Assembly (NCBI GenBank): GCA_002409325.1
Contig: DHUU01000019.1
Span: forward strand, 1-51,540
Direction of reading: 5' to 3'
DNA from: Bacteroidales bacterium UBA5226
GTDB taxonomy: Bacteria > Bacteroidota > Bacteroidia > Bacteroidales > UBA932
DNA: 51,540 nt
The notes under the pieces are model-generated. The model saw only the letters and a program-made list of their open reading frames with translations. It ran no database searches and had not been told where the DNA came from. Below are positions 16,763 to 24,768 of the stretch, piece by piece. Both the position numbers and the translations under genes were made by a program. Numbering within the stretch: the stretch's first letter is position 1; the number at the start of each line of letters is the position of its first letter.

Positions 16763-16770
16763 CAAATATA
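16763..16770 (-). promoter_or_regulatory. -7 box for the threonine dehydrogenase gene
   Basis: TATATTTG on the minus strand followed by C, a perfect TAnnTTTG, 49 bp before the ATG at 16713. It lies back-to-back with the kbl -7 box 22 bp away, so the two promoters share DNA and could be co-regulated. Confidence 0.5.
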
Positions 16771-16792
16771 CGAATCTGTAATACAAAAGTAA

Positions 16793-16800
16793 TATCTTTG
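16793..16800 (+). promoter_or_regulatory. -7 box for kbl
   Basis: TATCTTTG followed by C, a perfect TAnnTTTG, 48 bp upstream of the kbl ATG at 16849. It excludes the longer frame from 16738 as the true start. No convincing -33 box. Confidence 0.55.
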
Positions 16801-16848
16801 CATCACCTTTTAAGGTCAAAAAAGTGTCAACTTAAAACAATAAATATT

Positions 16849-18039
16849 ATGTACGATCGTCTTCAGGCCCATCTCCAAAAGGAACTGGCCGACATCCGGG
16901 AAGCCGGACTTTTCAAAAATGAAAGAATTATTATCACTCCGCAGGGAGCCGAGATCAAGATCAGCAGTGGTGCCTCGGTTCTGAATTTCTGCGCCAACAA
17001 CTACCTGGGTCTTTCCAACAACCCGAGGCTCATAGCCGCTGCCAAAAAAGCCCTCGACACACATGGTTACGGACTTTCTTCTGTTCGTTTTATCTGCGGC
17101 ACCCAGGATCTGCACAAAGAACTGGAGGCCAAGATTGCGGAATTTTTCGGTACAGAAGACACCATCCTCTATGCCGCCTGCTTTGATGCCAACGGAGGCG
17201 TTTTTGAGCCCTTGCTCACAGAAGAGGATGCCATCATTTCAGACTCGCTCAACCATGCCTCCATCATTGATGGAGTAAGACTCTGCAAAGCCGTGCGTTA
17301 CCGTTACGCTAACGCCGACATGGCCGATCTGGAAGAACAACTTAAACAGGCCCAGGCCCAGCGTTTCAGGCTGATTGTCACCGACGGCGTTTTCTCCATG
17401 GATGGAAACGTGGCTCCCCTGGACAAAATTTACCAGCTGGCCCAGAAATACGATGCCCTGATCATGGTGGACGAATGCCATTCGGCCGGCGTTGTTGGGG
17501 AAACGGGCCGAGGAGTGACCGAGCAGTTCAACCTCCGGGGCAAGATCGAGATTATTACCGGGACCCTGGGAAAAGCCTTTGGCGGGGCCATTGGCGGATT
17601 CACCACCGGCAAAAAGGAAATCATTGGAATGCTGCGCCAGCGCTCGCGTCCTTACCTCTTCTCCAACTCCATTCCTCCCGTGGTTGCCGCTGCAGGGATC
17701 GAAATGTTTAGCATGATGTCCCAGACCAACGAACTGCAGGACCACCTTCACGAAAACACCAAGTACTTTGTACAGAAAATGGTGGACGCCGGGTTTGACA
17801 TCAAGCCTACCAAAAGCGCCATCTGTGCCGTTATGCTGTATGATGCCAAATTAAGCCAGGACATGGCTGCGCGTCTGCTGAACGAAGGCATTTACGTTAC
17901 CGGTTTCTACTACCCGGTAGTTCCCAAAGGACAGGCCCGTATCCGCGTGCAGATCTCTGCCGCTCACCAGCGCCCGCACCTGGACAAATGTATTGCTGCC
18001 TTCACCAAAGTAGGTAAAGAACTGGGCGTAATAAAATAA
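16849..18039 (+). CDS. kbl: glycine C-acetyltransferase (2-amino-3-ketobutyrate CoA ligase)
   Basis: 396 residues from ATG 16849 (MYDRLQAHLQ), the usual Kbl length. It is an alpha-oxoamine synthase of PLP fold type I: NFCANNYLGLSNNPRL at the N-terminus, SVRFICGTQDLHKELE, the PLP-ring contact DSLNHASIIDG, the Asp in MVDECHSAGVVG, and the Schiff-base Lys in GTLGKAFGGAIGG. It splits 2-amino-3-oxobutanoate with CoA to glycine and acetyl-CoA. It is divergent from the threonine dehydrogenase gene and followed by a clear terminator. Other family members (KAPA synthase, ALA synthase, SPT) are less likely given this neighbour. Confidence 0.95.
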   Translation: MYDRLQAHLQKELADIREAGLFKNERIIITPQGAEIKISSGASVLNFCANNYLGLSNNPRLIAAAKKALDTHGYGLSSVRFICGTQDLHKELEAKIAEFFGTEDTILYAACFDANGGVFEPLLTEEDAIISDSLNHASIIDGVRLCKAVRYRYANADMADLEEQLKQAQAQRFRLIVTDGVFSMDGNVAPLDKIYQLAQKYDALIMVDECHSAGVVGETGRGVTEQFNLRGKIEIITGTLGKAFGGAIGGFTTGKKEIIGMLRQRSRPYLFSNSIPPVVAAAGIEMFSMMSQTNELQDHLHENTKYFVQKMVDAGFDIKPTKSAICAVMLYDAKLSQDMAARLLNEGIYVTGFYYPVVPKGQARIRVQISAAHQRPHLDKCIAAFTKVGKELGVIK

Positions 18040-18060
18040 GTACTGCGCTCTGACAAACAG

Positions 18061-18093
18061 ACCGGCTAATGTTAGACTTTAGCCGGTTTTTTT
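18061..18093 (+). terminator. rho-independent terminator of kbl
   Basis: A 9-bp perfect stem ACCGGCTAA / TTAGCCGGT with a 9-nt loop, followed directly by a T run, 21 bp after the kbl stop codon. Confidence 0.9.
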
Positions 18094-18100
18094 CTGCTAC

Positions 18101-18163
18101 TGCTGACACCACATGGTAAGGGAAGCCTCGGCAAAAAGAAACAAGCTTCCCTTCCGTGAGCGG
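18101..18163 (+). repeat. intergenic hairpin element B (plus orientation)
   Basis: Starts TGCTGACACCACATGG, then the perfect 9-bp arm AAGGGAAGC, loop CTCGGC plus the A-rich AAAAAGAAACAA, and the returning arm GCTTCCCTT, then CCGTGAGCGG. With the last bases of the arm it shows the family core AGCCTCGGC. It sits just after the kbl terminator, so it is not needed for termination. Confidence 0.7.
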
Positions 18164-18168
18164 CTTAA

Positions 18169-18192
18169 AGAACCTGTGGCAAAGAGGTTCTG
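18169..18192 (+). other. small hairpin upstream of the S9 peptidase gene
   Basis: AGAACCT / AGGTTCT, a 7-bp perfect stem immediately upstream of the -7 box. It could be an operator or simply the tail of element B; no evidence decides. Confidence 0.35.
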
Positions 18193-18203
18193 TCTCTTTT
18201 TAT

Positions 18204-18211
18204 TATCTTTG
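18204..18211 (+). promoter_or_regulatory. -7 box for the S9-C69 peptidase pair
   Basis: TATCTTTG followed by C, a perfect TAnnTTTG, 26 bp before the ATG at 18238. Confidence 0.55.
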
Positions 18212-18237
18212 CAACTTGTGTCCAATAAATAATTCCC

Positions 18238-21150
18238 ATGAAAAAAACCATTCTATTATTGACAGTTCTTATTATAGCTGCTTCTGCCCGGGCGCAACAG
18301 CCTGTTCAGGTACAGAAAAAGCCACTGGATCACAGTGTTTACGACACCTGGAAAAATGTTGGGGTGCTATCTATGAGTGAGGACGGAAAATACGCTTCGT
18401 ACCTTGTTCAGGAACAGGAAGGTGACCGCTATGCAGAGGTGCTAAACCTGGTGACACTGAAAAAGAGGCGTATTGAAAGGGCCAGCCAGCCAAAGCTGAC
18501 TCCTGACGGAGGGTTCCTGATTGCTTCCATCAATCCGTTTTTCAAGGAAACAAAAGAAGCTAAGCTCAAGAAGCTCAAAAAGGACCAGATGCCCAAGGAT
18601 ACGCTCGGCATATATAACTGTGTGACAGGAGAGCTGAAAAAGATACCATTCCTGAAGTCGGTGAAAATCGGCAAATTGGGTAAAACCCATATTGCTTTTC
18701 AGTGCGATATGCCGGCAGATACCACCGGAGGAAAAAACCCCGCAAAAAAGGAAAAGGACCAGGGAGAAGACCTGATGGTGTACCACCTGGCAACAGGGTC
18801 CACAGACACGCTGCCTGCCGTTTCTGATTACAATTTCAGCACGGGCGGGGATACCTTGTTTTTTGTCAGAAGGCCCCACTCCACGGACAGCCTGCTGGAA
18901 GCCGGGCTGTTCATGTACACTGCGAAAGACAGGCAGCTCACCAATATCTACACCTTGGATTTGAAGCAGAAGGTGAAACTTCCCGTGGTTAGCGAAGACA
19001 ACCGCCATATTGTTTTCTATGCCAGCCTGGATACAACCGAGCAGGGAAAAGACAACGTCAGCATCCTATATTACAACCAGTATCTGGACAAGGCGAAAGT
19101 GCTGATAGACAACACTCTGAAAGGTCTGGCTAAAGACTGGAAGATTAGTGAGAACCGGGCCCTGATTTTTAGCAACTCGGGGCACAGGCTCTTTTTTGGG
19201 ATTGCTCCCGTTCTACCGGAAAAAGACACCACTATTATCTCATCTGAAGTGGCCCGGCTGGATATCTGGCATTACAGGGACAATTACATTCAGCCGCAGC
19301 AATTGCAGAATCTGACCCGTGAGCTGAAAAAATCTTACATGTGTGTAATGGACCTGACAGGGGATCAGAATCCGGAAGACCACCAGTGCGGCGCAGACCA
19401 ACCATGCGGCACAGACCAGCAAACCCCTTCCTGGCGGCAGCTTTCCACAGACGAGTACCACATTGTCCAGGTTCCGCAGGAACACGATGCGAACTGGGGC
19501 TATTCGGTCAGCGATTACCCCTACCAGCTGGAAACCACCTGGAGCTCCAACCCCCGCTCCGACCTCTACCTGATCAACATTGAGGACGGCTCGGCCTCGG
19601 CCCTGCTCAAAGACGAGTACATTTCCGGGGTAAGCGCCTCGGAAGAAGGCAAATACCTGGTTTGGTTCAACAACCGTGACCAGAACTGGTATTCCTGTGA
19701 TGTACAGAGCAGGCAGATTGTTTGTATGACCGGGGGCATGGAGGTCTCTTTTGCCAACGAACTGCACGATACTCCGGAAATGGCCTATTCCTATGGGAAC
19801 GAAGGCTGGCTGGAAGGAGACCAGGCAATTTTCATTAACGACCGTTACGACATCTGGCAGATAGATCCGTCGGGAAAGACGCCCCCGGTCAGCTTAACCG
19901 ACGGGCTTGGCCTAAGGGAAAACCTCACGTTCCGTATCGTAAGGCTTGACAAAACCTTGTTGCCGGCAGGGACTCCGGGAGTGAAAAAAGACCCTATCAA
20001 GCTAAAAGAGACCATTTACTTTTCTGTCTTCGACAACACCACCAAGGAAAGCGGCTACTACTTCAAGCAGATGGGCAAAAGACGTCCGGTTATGACACGA
20101 TGGATTCAGGAACCTATGACTTTTGTCTACCTGACCCGTTCAAAAGACGGGAAAGTGATGATTTACAGCAAACACAATTTTGTAAACTCACCGGATGTGT
20201 GGTTAACCAAAGACAACTTCAAAACCCAGGTAAGGATCACAGACATTAATCCACAGCAGAAGGGATACAACTGGGGCACCGCAGAGTTGGTCCACTGGAA
20301 ATCTGCTACAGGCATTGACCTGGACGGTATTCTGTACAAGCCCGAAAACTTTGATTCCACAAAGAAATACCCCATGATCGTGTACTTTTATGAAAGAACA
20401 TCCCAGACACTCCATACATACAGGGCTCCGGCTCCCAGCCGCTCTACCATAAACATTCCCTTCTTTGTCAGCAATGAATACCTGGTATTTGTACCCGATA
20501 TAGCTTACCAGACGGGGCATCCGGGAAAAAGCGCGCTGGACTGTATTGTTCCCGGTGTGAAAAAAATCATTTCAGAAAACAGCTGGGTTGATGCAGACAA
20601 CATTGCCATCCAGGGACAAAGCTGGGGTGGCTACCAGGTGGCTTACATGGTTACGCAGCCTCAGGTTTTCAAATGGAAAGCAGCCGGCGCGGGAGCTCCC
20701 GTTTCCAACATGACCAGTGCCTACGGCGGGATCCGCTGGGGGTCGGGCATGGTCCGGCAGTTCCAGTATGAACACTCCCAGAGCCGCATTGGGAAAAACC
20801 TGTGGGACGGATTTGATCTTTATATTGAAAACTCCCCCCTGTTTTTTGCAGATAAAGTGGAAACTCCCTTGCTCATCATGCATAACGACAAGGATGAGGC
20901 TGTCCCCTGGTACCAGGGCATTGAACTCTTCACGGCCTTGCGCAGGCTGGGCAAACCGGTGTGGATGCTCCAGTACAACAATGAGTCCCATAACCTGAGC
21001 GAGCGTGTGAATGCAAAGGACCTGAGTATACGCCTGGAACAGTTCTTCAACCATTTCCTGAAAGGTGCCCCTATGCCCGTTTGGATGAAGACCGGCGTTC
21101 CCGCCACCCTCAAAGGCATTGACTGGGGACTGGACCTGACTACGCAATAA
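18238..21150 (+). CDS. secreted S9 family (prolyl oligopeptidase-like) serine peptidase
   Basis: 970 residues with a signal peptide ending in ASARAQ. Residues about 30-680 are beta-propeller-like (repeated W/Y-rich blades such as KYLVWFNNRDQNWYS), and the C-terminal alpha/beta hydrolase carries the catalytic triad: Ser795 in GQSWGGY, Asp886 in HNDKDEAVPW and His918 in NNESHNLSE. S9 enzymes cleave oligopeptides, often after proline, and this one should act in the periplasm or outside. It is about 250 residues longer than typical DPP4-like S9 proteins. The propeller contains a short duplicated Cys-rich insert (CGADQPCGTDQ, about residues 384-394). It is followed after 14 bp by a C69 dipeptidase, which would complete peptide breakdown. 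Confidence 0.92.
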   Translation: MKKTILLLTVLIIAASARAQQPVQVQKKPLDHSVYDTWKNVGVLSMSEDGKYASYLVQEQEGDRYAEVLNLVTLKKRRIERASQPKLTPDGGFLIASINPFFKETKEAKLKKLKKDQMPKDTLGIYNCVTGELKKIPFLKSVKIGKLGKTHIAFQCDMPADTTGGKNPAKKEKDQGEDLMVYHLATGSTDTLPAVSDYNFSTGGDTLFFVRRPHSTDSLLEAGLFMYTAKDRQLTNIYTLDLKQKVKLPVVSEDNRHIVFYASLDTTEQGKDNVSILYYNQYLDKAKVLIDNTLKGLAKDWKISENRALIFSNSGHRLFFGIAPVLPEKDTTIISSEVARLDIWHYRDNYIQPQQLQNLTRELKKSYMCVMDLTGDQNPEDHQCGADQPCGTDQQTPSWRQLSTDEYHIVQVPQEHDANWGYSVSDYPYQLETTWSSNPRSDLYLINIEDGSASALLKDEYISGVSASEEGKYLVWFNNRDQNWYSCDVQSRQIVCMTGGMEVSFANELHDTPEMAYSYGNEGWLEGDQAIFINDRYDIWQIDPSGKTPPVSLTDGLGLRENLTFRIVRLDKTLLPAGTPGVKKDPIKLKETIYFSVFDNTTKESGYYFKQMGKRRPVMTRWIQEPMTFVYLTRSKDGKVMIYSKHNFVNSPDVWLTKDNFKTQVRITDINPQQKGYNWGTAELVHWKSATGIDLDGILYKPENFDSTKKYPMIVYFYERTSQTLHTYRAPAPSRSTINIPFFVSNEYLVFVPDIAYQTGHPGKSALDCIVPGVKKIISENSWVDADNIAIQGQSWGGYQVAYMVTQPQVFKWKAAGAGAPVSNMTSAYGGIRWGSGMVRQFQYEHSQSRIGKNLWDGFDLYIENSPLFFADKVETPLLIMHNDKDEAVPWYQGIELFTALRRLGKPVWMLQYNNESHNLSERVNAKDLSIRLEQFFNHFLKGAPMPVWMKTGVPATLKGIDWGLDLTTQ
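19387..19418 (+). repeat. imperfect 14-bp tandem duplication inside the S9 gene
   Basis: TGCGGCGCAGACCA (19387-19400) and TGCGGCACAGACCA (19405-19418), one mismatch, period 18 bp, so in frame. It encodes CGADQ..CGTDQ and adds two cysteines to the propeller domain. Confidence 0.6.
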
Positions 21151-21164
21151 CGAATCCTGGCCTT

Positions 21165-22838
21165 ATGAAACACAGCATCTTACTTTTTACAGTCCTTATA
21201 TTGTTATCCGGCAACCGCGCACATGCCTGCACCAATTTACTGATCACCAAAGGAGCCTCGGCAGATGGTTCCTGCATGGTTACCTACGCGGCCGACTCGC
21301 ACACCCGGTATGGCTGCCTGGCGTTTTATCCGGCAGCTTTGTACCCCACAGGCACCATGATGGATGTCCGCGAATGGGGAACCAACCGTTACCTGGGCAA
21401 GATCCCACAGGCCAGTGAAACGTATTCTGTGGTGGGCAATATGAATGAGCACCAGGTGGTAATTGGTGAAAGTACCTGGGGCGGTCCGGAATCCCACCGC
21501 GATCCGCAAGGCATAATGGATTACGGCTCCCTGATGTACATCGGCCTGCAACGTGCCCGGACCGCCCGTCAGGCCATTGAAGTTTTTACCACCCTGGCCA
21601 ATGAGTACGGTTACGCCTCGTCAGGTGAATCCATTTCCTTTGCCGATCCTAACGAGGTCTGGTTCATGGACGTGATTGGAAAAGCGCCCCGGATTGTGAA
21701 TGGAGAGAACCTCAACAAAGGAATCGTCTGGGTGGCCATCCGCCTGCCCGACGGGACCATCTCGGCTCATGCCAACCAGGCAAGGATCCGCCGCTTTCCC
21801 CTGGACGATCCGGACAATTGCCTGTACGCCCCCGATGTGATTGAGCATGCACGAGAAACCGGCCTGTACCAGGGTCCTGACAGCTTATTCAGTTTTGCCG
21901 GGGCATATGGTCCGGCAGACGGAAGCACAATCCGCGGTTGTGACGCCCGGGTGTGGGCTTTTTTCAACAAACACGGAGCCGAAGATATGGCTCCTTACCT
22001 GTCTTACGCCTTGGGGCACAACCCGGACCGCCCCCTTCCGCTATACGTGAAGGCCAAAGAGAAACTCACCCTCAAACAGGTGGCCGATATGATGCGGGAC
22101 CACTACGAGGGCACCCCAATGGACATGACCTGCGACATAGGGGCCGGAGGCCACGACTTGCCCTACCGCTGGCGCCCCATGGGTTTTGAAGTAGACGGGA
22201 AACAGTATATCAACGAACGGGCCATTGCAACCCAGCAAACCGGTTTCTGGTTCGTGGGACAATGCCGTTCCTGGTTTCCCCATGAAATTGGCGGCATTTT
22301 CTGGTTTGGTGTAGACGATGCGGGGACATCACCGCTGACTCCGGTCTATACTTCATCTCTGGAAGTCTCTCCCCATTATGCCATGGGACAAGATGCCTCC
22401 ATACTGCAATACTCGCCCCATTCCATGTTCTGGCTGTGCAACCGCATTGCCCAGTTTGCCTACCTGCGCTACAACCAGATCGGGGCAGAAGTCCGGCAGG
22501 CCGTGGATGATCACGAGAATTCCCGCATTGCAGAGATCCCCCATACCGACAGTCTGGCGATGGAGTTGTGGGAACGCGACCCGATGGAAGCCCGCCGCTT
22601 TCTGACAGATTACTCGCTTGGCACTGCATCGGACCTGTTCAATCGCTGGCAAAATCTTGATATTCACTTGTTGGTCAAATACATAGACGGTAATATCAAA
22701 CGCCAGAACCCCGACGGCAGCTTTGCCACCAACGGCCACTCCGACTCCATTCCGCCCGCACCCGTTTACGGCGGCTACAACCAGCGCTGGAAAGAAGCGG
22801 TTGTCAAAGACACCGGGGAACGGCTGCTGACCCCGTAA
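21165..22838 (+). CDS. secreted C69 family dipeptidase
   Basis: 557 residues. The signal peptide ends ...NRAHA and the next residue is Cys22 of CTNLLITKGASADGS. In family C69 (N-terminal nucleophile hydrolases) this Cys becomes the catalytic N-terminal residue after cleavage. Further family blocks are VVGNMNEHQVVIGESTWGG, DYGSLMYIGLQRARTAREA-like sequence, YASSGESISFADPNEVWFMD, and a C-terminal HENSR..E..HTD region. The enzyme cleaves dipeptides, so it fits as a partner of the S9 peptidase 14 bp upstream in the same operon. Location is probably periplasmic. Peptide specificity is not predictable from the sequence. Confidence 0.92.
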   Translation: MKHSILLFTVLILLSGNRAHACTNLLITKGASADGSCMVTYAADSHTRYGCLAFYPAALYPTGTMMDVREWGTNRYLGKIPQASETYSVVGNMNEHQVVIGESTWGGPESHRDPQGIMDYGSLMYIGLQRARTARQAIEVFTTLANEYGYASSGESISFADPNEVWFMDVIGKAPRIVNGENLNKGIVWVAIRLPDGTISAHANQARIRRFPLDDPDNCLYAPDVIEHARETGLYQGPDSLFSFAGAYGPADGSTIRGCDARVWAFFNKHGAEDMAPYLSYALGHNPDRPLPLYVKAKEKLTLKQVADMMRDHYEGTPMDMTCDIGAGGHDLPYRWRPMGFEVDGKQYINERAIATQQTGFWFVGQCRSWFPHEIGGIFWFGVDDAGTSPLTPVYTSSLEVSPHYAMGQDASILQYSPHSMFWLCNRIAQFAYLRYNQIGAEVRQAVDDHENSRIAEIPHTDSLAMELWERDPMEARRFLTDYSLGTASDLFNRWQNLDIHLLVKYIDGNIKRQNPDGSFATNGHSDSIPPAPVYGGYNQRWKEAVVKDTGERLLTP

Positions 22839-22895
22839 GAAACCGTATCATTGGCCAGCCCGGCTGAGAGTACGGGCAATCATCTGCAGATGGTT

Positions 22896-22960
22896 GCTGA
22901 ACCATAAAGAACAGGGAACTTGTTTGGTATGCCGAGGCTCCCTGTTCTTTATGGTTCAGC
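22896..22960 (-). repeat. intergenic hairpin element C (minus orientation), 22-bp perfect stem
   Basis: Perfect 22-bp arms at 22896-22917 and 22939-22960 (GCTGAACCATAAAG... and its complement) around a 21-nt loop. Read on minus it begins CGCTGAACC with the adjoining base, reaches GGGAGCCTCGGCATACC, AAACAAG and TTCCC. Wobble pairs extend the stem by about 4 bp. It lies 58 bp after the C69 stop codon and is paired with element E, like A1 with A2. Confidence 0.8.
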
Positions 22961-22995
22961 GATCCTGCCGTTTAGCCTATTAGTGCTCAAATGAC

Positions 22996-23074
22996 CGCCA
23001 GCAGACAGCAAAAGCAAGGAGAAGCCTCGGAAAAAAATGAAAGAAAAGGCTCTCTTTATCTTGTGGTGTAGCGA
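22996..23074 (+). repeat. intergenic hairpin element E (plus orientation)
   Basis: Contains GCAGACAGCAAAA (23001-23013, matching A2), the arm AAGGAGAAGCC with one bulge, TCGG and an A-rich loop, the arm GGCTCTCTTT, and the end CTTGTGGTGTAGCGA (compare F, CCTTGTGGCGCAGCGA). Its outer arms pair poorly, so it may be a decayed copy. The 318-bp gap 22839-23156 holds C, E and the terminator below, and nothing else I can see. Confidence 0.6.
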
Positions 23075-23097
23075 CTTAGAGAAGCGGCGCAGGAGGT

Positions 23098-23139
23098 AGA
23101 AAAAAAGAGACTGACCCATTGGATAATGGTCAGTCTCTT
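23098..23139 (-). terminator. strong terminator of the C25/TonB block
   Basis: Hairpin 23105-23139: AAGAGACTGACC(C)ATT / AATGGTCAGTCTCTT, 15 bp with one bulged C and a GGAT loop. On the minus strand it is followed by seven or more T (23098-23104), so it ends minus-strand transcription 18 bp after the DUF6850 gene. Confidence 0.88.
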
Positions 23140-23156
23140 AAGTATGGGCATTCCGT

Positions 23157-24761
23157 TTAGAACGCCAGACCTGCCTTCAATACCAGGATACTCCGCTTGT
23201 CGAAATAATCCTTGTAGGAAGTGGGGTTCACGTAGTTAAACGATGCGCCAAAGTACAAGCCCGTTTTTTGTTTACGGTCTATGTTGGATATCGTGTAACT
23301 GGCATCTACTGTGAAGCCATTGTAGGAGCTGCTTAGATAATAAAAATCCAACAAGGCAAACTGGGTGTATGCCACGTTACTTTCATAGTAGCCGCCGTAA
23401 TTGTGTTCCGCACCGGTGTTCTTGTTCATGAACCCTTCCAGGGTCAGTAACAGGCTGCTGCGTTTGCCAAAAACAAAGTTCTTTTTCACGTAAGCCTTCA
23501 TCAGTAAATTATTAACCTCCTGCGTGCTTTCGGGCAGGTAGTATACGTCTGAAAGCTTTTCTGCCTGCGCGTTGACTCCGAACATCCAGGAGAAATCACT
23601 GCGACCTTCTTTAGAGATCATGTAATCCAGTCCGAAATTGTGGTTAACCGTTGAATAGTTGGACTTGATGTACTTCCCGTACACGATCCATTCCTGAACT
23701 TCAAATTCAGGGTTGTAAATCTGGATGTATTCAATCCCGTCTATGCTGCGGTTATAGTACTTATAATCTGCAAACAAAGAATTCCGGTCATTAAAGAGGA
23801 ATTGTGCCCCTGCAGTGGCTGTCCATTCTTTCTTGTTGGTGGTCCCGATACGTTTGGGCGTTGTATAGGAATTGGTCACGTTTTCTGTTGTCTGACGGTA
23901 TTTTCCGCTGGCTACAACCTTGAACTTCGGACCTTCATACCCGTATTGCATTCCGCCGCCAAGACCGTTGGCGTTGAAGTTGCGTAACCCGGTAATACTT
24001 CCGAAGCTGCTGATTTCCCCTTCCATGAAATAGCCGGGGAACAGCATTTCCCATCCCATCTGGGGCACACGGTAGTTGGAGTTGGATGCGGAGCCGTCTT
24101 CGCGGTGCGAGAGGTAAACAAAGTCAGCCCCTACAGCATGCCTTCCTTTTGTCCAGACCACGGCGGGATTCACACTCAGTTCCGATAGCAGCACTTTGGG
24201 ACGGGGGTCTACCTGCTTGGCGGCAATGCCGTTTTCATAGGTAGCTCCCACTCCCAGGATCAGTTGGTCCCATATAAGGGGCGAAGCCAGCTTCACCTGC
24301 ATGGAGTAGTTCTGGTTGATCCATTTGCTGGGGTTGGGATCGGCAATAATATACGGCATGTCGCGCAACGGATCGGCTAGAGAAGCGTTGAATTTGGTGC
24401 CTCTCAGCACAGACCGGTCGTAATGGAATTCGCCCCAGGCATAGGCACCACCCAGTGCTTCATATATTCCGCCCCCTTCTGTATTGAATCGGAACGAATT
24501 GTTGTCGTTCCCGCTTTGTACCCGTTTGAATTCTCCTTTTTCAATCTGGTATTCAAAATCGGTAAGTGCATAGTGCCAGGGATTATCCAGAATGGCCCCG
24601 GCTACGTTATTGGTATGTCTGAGCCAGAGGCTTTCCATTTTAAGACGATCAACCGAAGCCGGTGTAACCGGGGTTTGCGCCTTGGCTGCAAAACAGCTAC
24701 TCGTCAGGAGTGCCAGACATCCTATCCATTTGATCATATTCTTTCTCATATCAGTAATCAT
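23157..24761 (-). CDS. DUF6850-type outer-membrane beta-barrel protein
   Basis: 534 residues; a start at the second Met (24749, MRKNMIKWIG) is equally possible and gives a cleaner signal peptide ending near AAKAQ. The mature protein is made of amphipathic strands with alternating aromatic residues (for example GGAYAWGEFHYDRSVLRGTK, LLLTLEGFMNK, GFTVDASYTISNIDRKQ) and ends in LVLKAGLAF, a C-terminal aromatic as usual for outer-membrane barrels. I recognise it as resembling the DUF6850 family found next to DUF4876 and TonB receptors in Bacteroidales. Last gene of the block, 7 bp after the DUF4876 gene. Role unknown; probably an outer-membrane accessory of the receptor. Confidence 0.75.
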   Translation of the reverse strand: MITDMRKNMIKWIGCLALLTSSCFAAKAQTPVTPASVDRLKMESLWLRHTNNVAGAILDNPWHYALTDFEYQIEKGEFKRVQSGNDNNSFRFNTEGGGIYEALGGAYAWGEFHYDRSVLRGTKFNASLADPLRDMPYIIADPNPSKWINQNYSMQVKLASPLIWDQLILGVGATYENGIAAKQVDPRPKVLLSELSVNPAVVWTKGRHAVGADFVYLSHREDGSASNSNYRVPQMGWEMLFPGYFMEGEISSFGSITGLRNFNANGLGGGMQYGYEGPKFKVVASGKYRQTTENVTNSYTTPKRIGTTNKKEWTATAGAQFLFNDRNSLFADYKYYNRSIDGIEYIQIYNPEFEVQEWIVYGKYIKSNYSTVNHNFGLDYMISKEGRSDFSWMFGVNAQAEKLSDVYYLPESTQEVNNLLMKAYVKKNFVFGKRSSLLLTLEGFMNKNTGAEHNYGGYYESNVAYTQFALLDFYYLSSSYNGFTVDASYTISNIDRKQKTGLYFGASFNYVNPTSYKDYFDKRSILVLKAGLAF

Positions 24762-24768
24762 TTAAAGG

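Noticed and set aside
18101..18163. Hairpin elements as integron attC sites
   Set aside because: attC core sites (RYYYAAC / GTTRRRY) are not present at the ends, there is no integrase, and the neighbouring genes are not cassette-like.
22896..22960. Element C as an ordinary rho-independent terminator of the C69 gene
   Set aside because: The stem is strong but no T run follows on either strand, and the loop matches the dispersed family.
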